Under the pieces are notes generated by a model, which did not search any database, was not told the origin of the DNA, and saw nothing but the letters and a program-made list of their open reading frames with translations. 64,000 bases of DNA from assembly GCA_021464415.1 (NCBI GenBank), contig CM038468.1, positions 2,728,001 through 2,792,000 on the forward strand, written 5' to 3'. Numbering within the stretch: the stretch's first letter is position 1; each line of letters opens with the position of its first letter. Below are positions 1-10,300 of the stretch, piece by piece. The position numbers were made by a program, and so were the translations under genes. The DNA is from Lonicera japonica. Lineage: Eukaryota > Streptophyta > Magnoliopsida > Dipsacales > Caprifoliaceae.

Positions 1-1010
1 AGTTTTTGAAGTCAGATATATAGAAAACCACAAGTAGATCAACCTGAGCAATTTTTACGCTAAAGTTCAGCACAATCAGCAGCAAAGCGAATTTATGTGG
101 CTCATTTCATCCTATAATTCAAGCATCAACGAAACAAATAACTGCCTGTAATGGGCAACATCTATTCTTATTTCTTTCTTTCTTTCTTTCTCACTGTTTT
201 TGAATGAATGTGACTAGGGATCAAAACAAATGAAATACAAAAAAAATCCTACATGTATATATAGGGATTGAACTGAAATACGAACATGAATGAGCAAGAA
301 AAATGACACTAGCTACTAGCCGAATTGGACCCCGATCTAATTATAAGGAGAGTTATTTACATATGTTAAAGACTCAACCACTAGATAGGCACCATTCCCG
401 TGTACATAGGCACGCATGGAATTGCAACAGAATTAGTGAGTGGAGAACTGAGGAATTGCAACAGAATTAGTGAGTGGAGAACTGACAAGGCCATGGGGCC
501 ATTGGAACATGCTAAGAACTAGTGTGCGCATTGCGATGCAGAGACAATAGGAGCACAAGCAAGCGCACTGCAATGCATAGAGGGGCATGGACATGCTCAT
601 GGCGATATAGAGACGGGGGTACAGGCGTGCGTGCATGGAAGCATGGTAATTCAGAGATGGGGCATGGGCATGTTCGTGGTGATGCAGAGATGGGGCATGG
701 ACGTGCTCATGGTGATGTACAGGCAGGTGCATGGGCTCTAAGCGGGGCCTTGAGGCATTTGGACTGAGCTGCACATAGGCATGTACACTGCTAAAGGACG
801 CTTTCGCATTGTGCAGGTGTAGTGCTACGCACATCGATGAGCACAGCAAGGCTGAAGTGTGTGCACAGAGTCGTTGTAGTGTGGATTGGCATCGGGAATG
901 GTCAGAGATAACATGTGAGTCTGTGACACAAAGGTAGGGCTCTAAATCACGAAAAAAATCACATGATATTAAGAAATCCTATAAAAGATAATTGAAATCA
1001 TAAATAGCAA
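1..1010. repeat. Duplicated GC-richer segment, copy 1 (partner at 5253-6005)
   Basis: From its first bases this stretch matches 5253-6005 in the same order: a common start, a shared block beginning with a run of CTCAACCACT, then a GC-richer part with many ATGG/CATG words. Within it, 653-718 holds two back-to-back copies of a 33-bp unit (key words CAGAGATGGGGCATGG and GTGATG), with diverged units on either side. A (TTTC)n microsatellite lies at about 169-191. Open frames on both strands here are His- or Gly-rich products of the minisatellite. The long minus-strand frame opens with TTG, not ATG. The partner copy does not keep one continuous frame, so I do not call a gene. Confidence 0.7.
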
Positions 1011-1316
1011 TATTTGTTAGAATCAACAAAAAATTATTACGGCAGAAACTGCTTAATGACCAAAGAACCTTAAGGGGGAAAACCAGCAGCAAAGAACTCT
1101 GTTATGGACAACATCACCTACCAGTGGAGCAGTAGCAAATCTAGTACCACAGTTTATTTTTTCTATATCATTTCTTTTTTTAACGTTTATTTTCCCCTAC
1201 CTCTTTTCTTAATATTCTAATAAGTTCATAAGATTTTCCCAAAAATATATACAAGTATAGCAGTCATGGAATAAAGTTGGTTCTCGACAATAAACAGTAA
1301 ATTAATAGAGACAATA
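1011..1316. other. Non-coding flank of the copia insertion
   Basis: No gene is visible. Part of it (about 1080-1145) resembles the blocks at 6500-6590 and 8710-8790, which share words such as AGCAGTAGCAAA, so it belongs to the degenerate repeat array downstream of the receptor gene. The last five bases, CAATA (1312-1316), are the left target-site duplication of the copia element. Confidence 0.4.
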
Positions 1317-1974
1317 TGTTGTGTTTTTTGCTCGGTTCCAAACCCAAGAAAAGATGAGTTTTATGGGAAATCATATTGTTCGCTCGAAGGGTGCAAAAGA
1401 GGCTTTGCGGTTCTGGAAAGGTGCAAAAGCACTTTTGCACCCAGAAAATTGCATTCTGGAATGGTGCAAAAGCACTTTTGCAGTTACGCGGTAAAAGTGC
1501 AAAAGTCGTTTTGCAGCTGGGCGAAAAATATGTTTCCTTATCAAACTTGGTTTCCTTGTTTATTTTGGTCTCTATTACCTTGTTAATAGTTTCCTTATTT
1601 ACGTAAGATTTTTGTTACCTTATTTTAGATTGGATGGACTCTATTGTATTGTTATATATAGATAGAATCATTCAATAGATTAAGGCATAAGAGAAATTCT
1701 TCCTTCTGTGGGATTTGTGGGAGAGTTCATCTTCTTGTGAGAAAGAGGTTAAAGGGTTGTTGATTTTCTTCTTCTGTGAGAGCTTTGAGTGCAATAATTC
1801 TTGTGATAGATTTTGTAATCGTTTTCAAAGAATTAGTGAAATCTTCGTTGTCGAATATTGTGTGTTCCATTATCTATCTTCTTTCTTGTTTTCTCATCCA
1901 AATTATCTCTAGTTATTAATATCCACTATTTGAATTAAGATCAGTGGCGTGATTTATTGTTAATAATCACAACA
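1317..1974 (+). repeat. 5' LTR of the copia element
   Basis: This 658-bp LTR starts TGTTGTG and ends CACAACA, giving a short terminal inverted repeat. The U3 part (about 1395-1520) is rich in near-palindromes built on TGCAAAAGCACTTTTGCA, occurring at least twice, plus a diverged third. A TATA-like run (TTATATATAGATAG) lies near 1650 and would place transcription start inside the LTR. A short frame within the LTR recurs in the 3' LTR and is not a gene. Confidence 0.92.
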
Positions 1975-1976
1975 AG

Positions 1977-1988
1977 TGGTATCAGAGG
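1977..1988 (+). other. Primer-binding site (initiator Met-tRNA type)
   Basis: TGGTATCAGAGG begins two bases after the LTR. It matches the TGGTATCAGAGC consensus complementary to the 3' end of plant initiator tRNA-Met in all but the last base. Confidence 0.85.
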
Positions 1989-2015
1989 GTAGTATTCAAA
2001 GAGGTGTGTGTTATA

Positions 2016-3113
2016 ATGGAGAAATCTTATAGGATGGAGAAGTTCAATGAAATCATGAATTTCAGCCTATGGCAGATGAGTATGAAATACTATCTCGTAG
2101 TGCTGGACTTGGATGATGCCCTAGAAGGTCCACCAACGGTGGAACAAAAGAAGAAGGATTTGGATGATGTGGAATGCTCAAAACTCGAAGCTGTAGGTGA
2201 AGAATTGAAAGATCAGGATAAAGCCTTGCAACTAATTTGGACTCTACCAGATTCGTACAACACGTTAATTCAGAACTTTATGAGTAGATCATCTGTCACT
2301 ACCTCGGAGTTGTGTCAAGCTTTGTTTGCGGAAGAGATGATGAGAAAGAGGGACCGAGTCAATACCGTTCAAGAAAGCGCGTTTGTAGCGAATGAAAAAA
2401 AGGGTTCTAGCAAAGGACGGAAGACTATCTTTAAAGGAGATTGCTTTAAATGTGGTCAACCGGGCCATTGTGCTAGAGACTGCCCAAAGAAGAAGGATGA
2501 CATCAGGGAAAAACCGGCTACTAACCCTGATGGAGCCACAATCGTTGCGATGACTTCTTATAACAAAGAAGCCGATCTTATAGATGTCCTACTGATGCCT
2601 GCAAGCCTTACTAGTCAGGGAGGATGGTTTTTGGATTGCGGTGCCGCTATGCATGTTTGCAATAATCGTTCATTGTATAGCACATATGAAGATTGTAGCG
2701 GGTTTGTCTACATGGGGGATGGCTCCAGATTGCTAGTTCGTGGAGTTGGTAAAGTCCGCCTGGAATTGTTTGATGGCTCAGTTCAAACAATCATAAATGT
2801 CAGACATGTGCTGGAGTTAAAGTGGAATCTAATCAGTCTCTCTAGATTAGAATCACTTGGGATGTGGTACTCTACTCGAGGTGGAGTAATGAGCGTATAT
2901 CATGGCGACGATGTGGTCTTGAAGGCAAGTCATTGCGGGGACTTGTATAGATTACATGAGAGAGATGTACATAATGGTGCTAGGGAACCAAGAAGCATAT
3001 GTTCCGATGGTGCATACACAGCAAGGATGAGTTATGGCTTAGGTGGTGGCTCTAGACCGTTGACAACTCAGAGTTACGTGCTAGTGATGGTGTCCAATAC
3101 GGACATTGTCTGA
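2016..3113 (+). pseudogene. Copia gag-protease fragment (truncated polyprotein)
   Basis: One open frame of 365 residues from the ATG at 2016. The frame also extends upstream to a GTG at 2004, but that is not a plausible start. The N-terminal part resembles copia gag (WQMSMKYYL, then LPDSYNTLIQNF). The usual stretch of some 70 residues between these parts is missing in frame (around residues 50-60). A CCHC zinc knuckle lies at about residues 143-156 (CFKCGQPGHCARDC). A retropepsin-like start follows at about 207, where the catalytic D-S/T-G triad reads D-C-G, so protease activity is doubtful. The conserved segment after protease (LISLSRLESLG) is followed by unrelated residues and a stop, with no integrase or RT. 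It could still supply an RNA-binding gag, but I treat it as a remnant. Confidence 0.85.
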
Positions 3114-3252
3114 TTATTGGCATAGATAATCGGACGTGGCTCGATTATTGACATAGATGATTGAGTGGCCCTTGTAAAGGGTGAGACAAAAGAAGATTTC
3201 ATGTGTCATCAAGGCGAAGAAGAAGAAGATAGCGGTTGGTTTTGTTACCTTT

Positions 3253-3267
3253 GCAAAAGGTGGTGAT
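3253..3267 (+). other. Polypurine tract before the 3' LTR
   Basis: A purine-rich run (GCAAAAGGTGGTGAT) sits directly against the TG of the right LTR, the usual place of plus-strand priming. It is weaker than a pure A/G tract. Confidence 0.5.
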
Positions 3268-3926
3268 TGTTGTGTTTTTTGCTTGGTTCCAAACCCAAAA
3301 AAAAATGAGTTTTATGGGAAATCATATTGTTCGCTCGAAGGGTGCCAAAAAGGCTTTGCGGTTCTGGAAAGGTGCAAAAGCACTTTTGCACCCAGAAAAT
3401 TGCATTATGGAATGGTGCAAAAGCACTTTTGCAGTTACGCGGTAAAAGTGCAAAAGTCGTTTTGCAGCTGGGCGAGAAATATGTTTCCTTATCAAACTTG
3501 ATTTCCTTGTTTATTTTGGTCTCTATTACCTTGTTAATAGTTTCCTTATTTACGTAGGATTTTTGTTACCTTATTCTAGATTGGATGGACTCTATTATAT
3601 TGTTATATATAAATAGAATCATTCAATAGATTAAGGCATAAGAGAAATTCTTCTTTCTGTGGGATTTGTGGGAGAGTTCATCTTCTTATGAGAGAGAGGT
3701 TAAAGGGCTGTTGATTTTCTTCTTCTGTGAGAGCTTTGAGTGCAATAATTCTTGTGATAGATTATGTAATCATTTTCAAAGAATTAGTGAAATCTTCGTT
3801 TGTCGAATATTGTGTGTTCCATTATCTATCTTCTTTCTTGTTTTCTCATCCAAATTATCTCTAGTTATTAATATCCACTATTTGAATTAAGATTCGTGGT
3901 GTGATTTATTGTTAATAATCACAACA
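3268..3926 (+). repeat. 3' LTR of the copia element
   Basis: This 659-bp direct repeat of 1317-1974 has only scattered differences and the same TGTTGTG start and CACAACA end. Target duplication CAATA follows at 3927-3931. The palindrome-rich U3 block is conserved at about 3345-3470. Confidence 0.92.
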
Positions 3927-3931
3927 CAATA

Positions 3932-5252
3932 AACCCATGGAATAGTTATTGCTCAAGTCAGTCAAAGTTCATTTTAAAGAGAAATATAGGATGGATTATA
4001 GTTAACAAAAGGTGTTTTCGCTCAAGGATTGAAGGCATGTGTTCACATTAATTATGGTGGTATATGTTACGGTACAGACAAAAACATTTTCAATATTTTG
4101 CTTCAATTTTATACAAGTTTAACATACGAATTGTGATAAGGTGGAATAAAAGCTCAGTCAGTTTTCAACGAGCTCGTGAGAAAAGTGTCTTTCAACTATT
4201 CATAAGTGAAATTCATGTAGGACGATGAAACCCTATAGGAAAAATGGGAAGGAACATAAACTTGAAAAATATGAATGAATAAGAATGGATGCAAAAAGAA
4301 TATAAAGATGTACAAGTGAAAATAGAATGAAAGAACAAGAAATCATGTGAGGGATGGGTCATAGAAAAGAGGGGAAAAAATACCTATTCTTGAAAATAAA
4401 CTTCGTAGAGGCCGAACCATCAACATGCATATTCAATCTTGTTTCGGGAATAGGGGCAATCTTGCGCCACTCTGGGCTACTTCTCAAGTTTTACCATTCT
4501 TTTCGAATATACACATTGCTGCAGGACGAAGTAGGAATAATGAATATCACATCCTAGAAATAAACATGTTCCTATTAAGGTTTAGAATCTACTGGATGAA
4601 ATGTTAGCCATTTGACTTTTAAGCTCAAATCCTGTGAGAACTATTTACCATTTATACACATCTACTACATATTTACAAGTTTACTGGAAACTGGAAATTA
4701 ATGTTTCCAATGTGATTGTAAAGATATCTAATTGCATTTATAAAGTAGGATGATAATTAAAAAGGAATTGGATAATACAAAAGAGATGTACATGTGAAGA
4801 TAGACCGAGCAAACAGCAAAATCATACAAGTGCTGGGCGATTCAAAAGATGAATATGAATGGGCAGGAGACGATTAACATACCTATTTTCTTAGCAATGG
4901 TTTTTTAATTAGGCTGGATATGAGTGTTCATAAGCTTCAAGACTAAAGCCAAGGAAGCCAACTGTTTCGCATGAACACTTCGGAGAATAAGTTGCCTGAA
5001 ATTACTTCCTTTTTTGTTGTTTTGATGGGAAACCAATATATTTTTGATGGAAACTAAACACCACCATGAGGATTTCCACGCTTGTTCATTTTTTTTTCTA
5101 GCACATTTATCCTTTGTCCACGGGGAGTATATAATTAGTAGTAATAATTTATGTAATTACCAATATGTTTTTAATACAATTAATCCAATAACAGTTGAAT
5201 GATTGAGTTCTTTTATCTATGCCATTCATTACATTTACTTTTGTTTCCTTAT
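3932..5252. repeat. Degenerate tandem block, copy 1 (partners near 6600-7250 and 8800-9350)
   Basis: No intact gene is visible. Blocks recur in the same order at 6.6-7.25 kb and 8.8-9.35 kb: a segment near 4010-4110, a segment near 4190-4240 with CCTATAG, and an exon-like block around 4375-4430 that on the minus strand ends in a possible GT splice donor. Copies 2 and 3 carry a clearer version of the last block. The order suggests tandem duplication of the receptor gene's 3' neighbourhood. 4620-5252 holds nothing else I can name. Confidence 0.45.
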
Positions 5253-6005
5253 AAAGTTTTTTGAAGTCAGATATACAGAAAACCACAAGTAGATCAACCT
5301 AAGCAATTTTTGCGCTAAAGTTCGGCAAATCAGTAGTAGAGCGAATTTACGTGGCTCATTTCATCCTATAATTCAAGCATCAACGAAACAAATGCCCACC
5401 TGTGATGTTATTTCTTTGTCATTGTTTTTTATACATGAATGAATGTGACTAGGGATCAAAACAAATGAAATAAAAGAAAATCCTATATGTAACCATACAG
5501 GGATTCAATTGAAATACGAACATGAAAGGGCAAGAAAAATGACACTACTAATTGAATTGGCCCACGATCTAATTACAATGAAACTTATTTGTATATGATA
5601 AAGACTCAACCACTGGATAGGCACCATTCCCATGTACATGGGCACGCCTGGAATTGCAACAGCATTGGTGAGTGGAGATCTGACAAGGCCATGGGGCCAT
5701 TGGAACATGCTAAGAACCAGTGTGCGCATCGTGATGTAGAGACAATGGGAGCAAAAGCATGCGCAACGCGATGCATAGAAGGGCACGGGCATGCTCATGG
5801 TGATATAGAGATAGGGGTACAGGCGTGCACACGGAAGCATGGTGATTCAGAGATGGGCATAAGCGTGTTCATGGTGATGCAGAGATGGGGCATGGGCAAG
5901 CGCATGGTGATGTAGGGACATGTGCATGGGCTCTAAGCAGGGCCTCGGGGCATTTGGACCGAGCTGCATATAGGCGTGTACACTGCTAAGGGACACATTC
6001 GCATT
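5253..6005. repeat. Duplicated GC-richer segment, copy 2
   Basis: Second copy of the start of the window, with a shortened version of the same 33-bp minisatellite near 5850-5930. Frames differ from copy 1 by indels, which argues against coding. A few phrases on the minus strand are shared by both copies, so an ancient coding origin cannot be excluded. Confidence 0.7.
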
Positions 6006-6126
6006 TATGAATATACTAATTAGTATATTTCGAAAACATAAATTTTTTTGACACAATTTTATATTATCAGTGGATCTTGCTTTATGAATATACTAATTAG
6101 TATATTTCGAAAACATAAATTTTATT
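6004..6126. repeat. Short local direct duplication
   Basis: A 45-bp segment (TTTATGAATATACTAATTAG and what follows, through CATAAATTTT) occurs at about 6005-6050 and again at 6080-6126, with about 35 bp between. The second occurrence continues into the dispersed block also seen near 18766 and 22858. Confidence 0.7.
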
Positions 6127-7374
6127 AAAATTTAGGTTTTGAATTAAAAGTTATGACACTAGAGACTTTGTAATGACCAGTTTTTATCCCCAAAAGTACC
6201 TTGCAAAGTCCTTGCTTTCTTAATGCTGTCGCAACTTCATATTAATCAGGGAAGACTAGTTGAAAGATCCATTAGTTTTTATGGTCACCACTGCATGTTT
6301 AGCATAGAAAAATCAAATTACTAGTCGGATCTGTTTGGTTGAACCGCGATCGATCTGATGATATCCATTGTTAGTGGTTTCTTTGATATTATGATCTTCA
6401 ACAAATCAGGTGAAAATAGAGAAACTAAAATCAAATTAGTAACTTCAACTCAGCAGCAACAACAACTAATTAAAGATTTATCACAAGAGAGGCATACCAC
6501 ATGAGCAGTAGTAGCAGCAAAGAACTCTGACATAGACAGCAAGGGCAACCATAGCAGTAGCAAAGCTAGCATCAGAAGTGAACCAATACATATATAAGTT
6601 TATGAAGTATATGAAGTATTTAAAAAAAAAAAATTACACAAATGGGTTATACTTAAAAAGGACAAGTAAACCCCATATAAAACCATAGGGATTCAATTGA
6701 AATACATGAAAGGACAAGAAAAATGACACTTCTAGTCGGACCTGTTTGATTGGACCATGATCTAATGATATCCACGGGTAGTGGGCTGTAATTAAAGAAA
6801 GGTTTTTCTATTCAGCGGTTAAAGCCATGTTCACATTAAGGTCGTTTATGGTTTACATGGATGACGCGAAAACACTTTCAAATATTCTGCTTCACTTTTG
6901 TTTACAAGGGAACTGTGATAATTAAGGTAAAATACACCTCACTGAGTTTTTGACGTGTTTGTGATGAATGCATATATTTTTTAACTACTGCAATTCAAGT
7001 AGGATTAAATCCTATAATAGATCTATGAGAAAGAGTTTAATAAAAAGATTAATGTACCAGTGTAAATACAAGTAAAAATAGACTGATAAAAAACAAAATT
7101 ACATATACAACTGCTGGGTGATAGAATAGAGGAAAAATCCGAAAGAGCAAGAGATAATTATCGTACCGATTTTAAAAACATAAGCCGCATTAGAGGCTGA
7201 ACCATCCACATAATTTGCTTCCTAGGAACTGTAAGTTGGTGAGGCATTCCACTATAGGCATAGTCAGTTTATAATCCACTCCGAGTAACCTTCGCAAATT
7301 GCATAAAACACAGCTTCTTTAATGGCTAAAGCTTCAAAAACTAAACACTTTAAAATCCAAAAAAATCGAAAGTT
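6127..7374. repeat. Degenerate tandem block, copy 2
   Basis: 6140-6320 is a diverged copy of the block that also occurs near 17470, 21535 and 37195 (key words GGGAAGACTA and TTGAAAGA). 6480-7230 matches 8690-9310 in order. On the minus strand, 7155-7205 looks like an exon ending AAAATCG before GTACG, a plausible splice donor shared with 9246-9300. No intact gene is seen. Confidence 0.45.
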
Positions 7375-7594
7375 AAATGATTAAAAAAAATCTAGATTGC
7401 CTATTCCAAATATGCTCCAATGAGAATCGAAAATCAAACACAATACATATTCTATAGCAACATACTGCAAAGGAAATACATTCATCAAAAAAGAAAGAAG
7501 TTGTAAAAAGAGTAGCTTCTCCGATAATCGCCCCGAACATGTACATCATTGTGAACCTGAGAGCAAATGTTTGCGTGTTGGAATCCATTTGTCC
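7375..7594 (-). other. Possible 3' exon of a decayed receptor-like gene, copy 1
   Basis: On the minus strand this segment begins right after a pyrimidine-poor GGCAG that could be a splice acceptor, and has a short frame starting ATGGATTCCAA. A homologous segment with the same boundary and similar residues (TMMYMFG and TTSFF in both) lies at 9780-10045, immediately downstream of the intact receptor gene. The paired conservation suggests a 3'-UTR or terminal exon duplicated with the gene. I do not recognise a protein family. Confidence 0.3.
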
Positions 7595-7818
7595 TGCCTT
7601 CAAATATATATATATATGTTTATGTGGAGAAAATGGAGTATATATTCCACATATTCCACACGTCAAGCTTGAGCACATTCTTTATAAACAGGATAAAGAA
7701 GTAGTTCTTTTAATCAAAAACTCAATATTATAAGAGTATATATAAATTGCAGGAGTATATGGACTACTGCAAAAACAGCTAAAGCAGAATAAATTGTGCG
7801 ACAATTGGACTTGTAATC

Positions 7819-8040
7819 TCCCTCCGTCTCTAATTCAAAGTCGCATTTTCTTTTTTTAGACTTCTCAAATAAGGAGTCACCTTTCCTTTTGAGACGTAAT
7901 CAATGGACAAAGATTCTCATAATAGCAAAAATATAGTTTTTCATTTAACCATTGCTTATGTTGAAACTAGTCTTTTATTAAATTGGATCTAGGAGAACTT
8001 TATTAGTATACTACATTACGTGCCCCATTATGAAAAGTGT
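7819..8040. mobile_element. Possible Stowaway-like MITE fragment
   Basis: The left end begins CTCCCTCCGTCTC preceded by TA, close to the Stowaway terminal consensus. The expected inverted copy is not present on the right, so this is at best a truncated element. Confidence 0.25.
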
Positions 8041-8044
8041 CGTA

Positions 8045-8340
8045 TCTTAGTGGCTTTGTCATGATAGTTTAGTTGCAAAAATGAGGTGGAAATATGAGTA
8101 AAACGTAAAGGAAAGAACTAACAAATAAGAACACACTAACCATTTATCCCCTAAATCTGCACTCTCGCCGTATTTATAGCTATTGTTGCACAAATCCAAT
8201 CTTGTATCTGGTCCAAAAACTTGAAATATGTGTATCGCATTGAGAACTTTTTTCCCTAATATGCAAAATCTCCCTGAGTTCAGAGCAATAATGGACCAAT
8301 AAATCCCCAAAATCCAATAACAAAACCAAGAACACACTAA
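8045..8340 (-). pseudogene. C-terminal relic of a second LRR receptor-like protein gene
   Basis: On the minus strand this stretch aligns to the last part of the intact receptor gene and its 3' flank (10205-10465). It shares the transmembrane region (residues like GFWGF in the intact gene), the cytoplasmic tail region and the sequence after the stop. The alignment is broken by an inserted stretch of about 40 bp and by indels, so the frame is lost. No LRR-coding sequence lies upstream of it (to the right, 8341-9000). It is therefore a decayed or truncated paralog showing that the locus once held at least two tandem receptor-like genes. Confidence 0.75.
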
Positions 8341-9544
8341 CCAATTAAATTGTTAAGGTGGTGTTGTGCAAGAGTTCATATTCTGGTGGTTTATGGTACA
8401 TTTCAGATGAGAAAATTTTGTAATTTTGTTAGTTGCGTACATTTAGGGCGACAAGATCGATCTAAAAGTATGCCCACAGGACTGGGTACCCGCGTATATA
8501 GGGATCAAAATAAATGAAATACAAGTAAATCCCATATATAACTATAGGGATTTAATTGAGATACATGAAAGGGTAAGAAAAATTACACTACTAATCGGAC
8601 CTGTTTAGTTGAACCACGATCGATCGGATGGTATCCACTGTTAGTAACTTCAGCTCAAATTAACAACTTCAACTCATCAATATTTATTACAAGAGAGGCG
8701 TACATCTTAAGCAACTGCACATAACTCTTATATAGACAGATCGACAACCATAGCAGTAGCAAAGCTAGCACCAGAAGTTAACCAATATATATTGAAGTTA
8801 ATAAAGTAGATGAAGTTATTTTTAAAAGAGAAAATTATAGCAGTGGGTTATACCTAAAGAAAGGTGTTTCTGTTCAAGGGTTGAAGCTATGTTTACATTA
8901 AGGTCGTTTATGGCTACATGGTTGACGCGAAAAACTTCGAAATATTCTTCTACACTTTTGTATATATAACGCATAACTACATGGGAACTGTGATAAGGTA
9001 AAACACATGTCACTGAGTTTTCAACGAGTTGACAAATGCATTTTTTAACTACTGTAATTCACGTAGGATTAGATCCTATAATAAAATGATGATGAAAAAG
9101 AAATAATAAATGCCAATGGATCTATGAGAAATGATGTAATAAAAAGATTAATATTCCATGTAAGTACAAGTAAAAATAAACAGATCGATAAGCAACAGGC
9201 TTATATATACAAGAGTTGGGTGATACCAAGGAGGAAACCTGAAAAAGGCAGAGACAATTAACGTACCGATTTTAAAAACATAAGCCGCATTTGATAATGA
9301 ACCATGACCAGAAGATTCTTGAATGGATATAGGCAATCTTATTTATGCCACTCCTAGCAGCTTCCTTCAGTGCATATTCCTTTTAAAAGAGAACATTGCA
9401 TTGTTTCCACTGTGGGCATGGTCTATTTAGAATACACTCATAATAAAAACAAGTAACTTCGAGTAATGCTTACTAGTTGCATAAAACACAACTTATTTAA
9501 TGGCTAAAGCTTCAAAAACAAATCAGTTTAGAATCCTCTAATTT
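8341..9544. repeat. Degenerate tandem block, copy 3
   Basis: Matches 6480-7370 block by block. The minus strand has two exon-like pieces: about 8850-9000, ending at a possible donor GTATAACC, and about 9264-9335, ending AAAATCG before GTACG. The three-fold repetition of these pieces is visible, but no continuous gene model can be built. 9345-9544 shows nothing else. Confidence 0.4.
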
Positions 9545-9547
9545 TAG

Positions 9548-9716
9548 TGCTCATTTGGTTCGAGTGTTTGTTCATTCCTGGAATCCAAAATGGCAATTTC
9601 GCATGAAAAGTGTGAGCTTCATCACATTATAATTCCATCTGTTAATATAAACTATAAGAGAGTACTTGTAATGTGAATTAACCAATTTAGGATTCTAAGA
9701 ATGAACCAAATAAGGC
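9548..9716. mobile_element. Possible small TIR element (MITE)
   Basis: The ends form an imperfect inverted repeat: left CATTTGGTTC followed later by GGAATCC; right GGATTC followed by GAACCAAATAAG. No convincing target duplication was found, so family assignment is open. The homologous block near 7330 lacks it, which fits an insertion. Confidence 0.35.
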
Positions 9717-9779
9717 AACCCTAGCATAGATTAAGATCGACCTAATCTCCCAGTGAAACACTAGTCCACAAAAACCAAA

Positions 9780-10045
9780 ACTGAAAATGATTAAAAAAAT
9801 CTAGATTACCAATTCCAAATATGCTCAAATGAGAATAAAAAAATCAAACACAACACACAATATAGTACCCACAACACAACTAAACCATATTATCTTGTCC
9901 ACTCTAGAGTAACATTCTGCAAAGGAAATACATTCATCAAGAAAGAAAGAAGTTGTAAAAATAGTAGCTTCTCTGGTAATCACCCCAAACATGTACATCA
10001 TTGTCAACCTGAGAATAACTGTTTGCATCTTGGAATCCATTTGTC
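9780..10045 (-). other. Possible 3'-UTR or terminal exon of the receptor gene
   Basis: It lies about 250 bp downstream of the receptor stop codon. On the minus strand it starts just after GCATGCAG, a good splice acceptor. The sequence immediately after the receptor stop (TTGGTTAGTGTG) offers a plausible donor, conserved in the relic at 8045-8340. The segment has a short frame starting ATGGATTCC and is conserved with 7375-7594. A spliced 3'-UTR is the simplest reading; cDNA would settle it. Confidence 0.35.
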
Positions 10046-10300
10046 CTGCATGCCTTGAAAAAATATATTAGGAGAGAATGGTGGATATATTTCATCAATT
10101 CAAGCTTGACAACATTCTTTATAAACAGGATAAAGCGGTAGTTATTCTTATCATAGGTTTCATATTTTGAAATCAGTGTCGTCTTATATCAGATGGAGAA
10201 GTACTTTATTAGCATGACAATTTAGTTGCAAAAGTAAGGTGAAAATATGAGTAAAACGTAAAGGAAAATAGCTAACTAATAAGAAGAACACACTAACCAA

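Larger units (their letters stand above)
1317..3926 (+). mobile_element. Non-autonomous Ty1/copia LTR retrotransposon (deletion derivative)
   Basis: Two near-identical direct repeats (1317-1974 and 3268-3926), each beginning TG and ending CA, bracket a 1293-bp interior. Directly repeated CAATA at 1312-1316 and 3927-3931 is a perfect 5-bp target duplication, so the element inserted intact. The primer-binding site next to the left LTR matches the initiator-Met tRNA type used by Tnt1-like copia elements. The interior codes only for a shortened gag plus the start of protease. Integrase, reverse transcriptase and RNase H are absent, so it must rely on proteins supplied in trans. A purine-rich tract precedes the right LTR. 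Boundaries are certain; assignment to the Tnt1-like group rests on the gag zinc-knuckle style and the binding site. Confidence 0.93.

Noticed and set aside
433..849. His-rich 138-residue minus-strand frame
   Set aside because: Opens with TTG and is generated by the minisatellite; the duplicate at 5.5-6.0 kb breaks it.
1376..1606. 76-residue frame, repeated at 3327-3557
   Set aside because: Lies inside the copia LTRs; similarity between the two is LTR duplication, and no protein family is visible.
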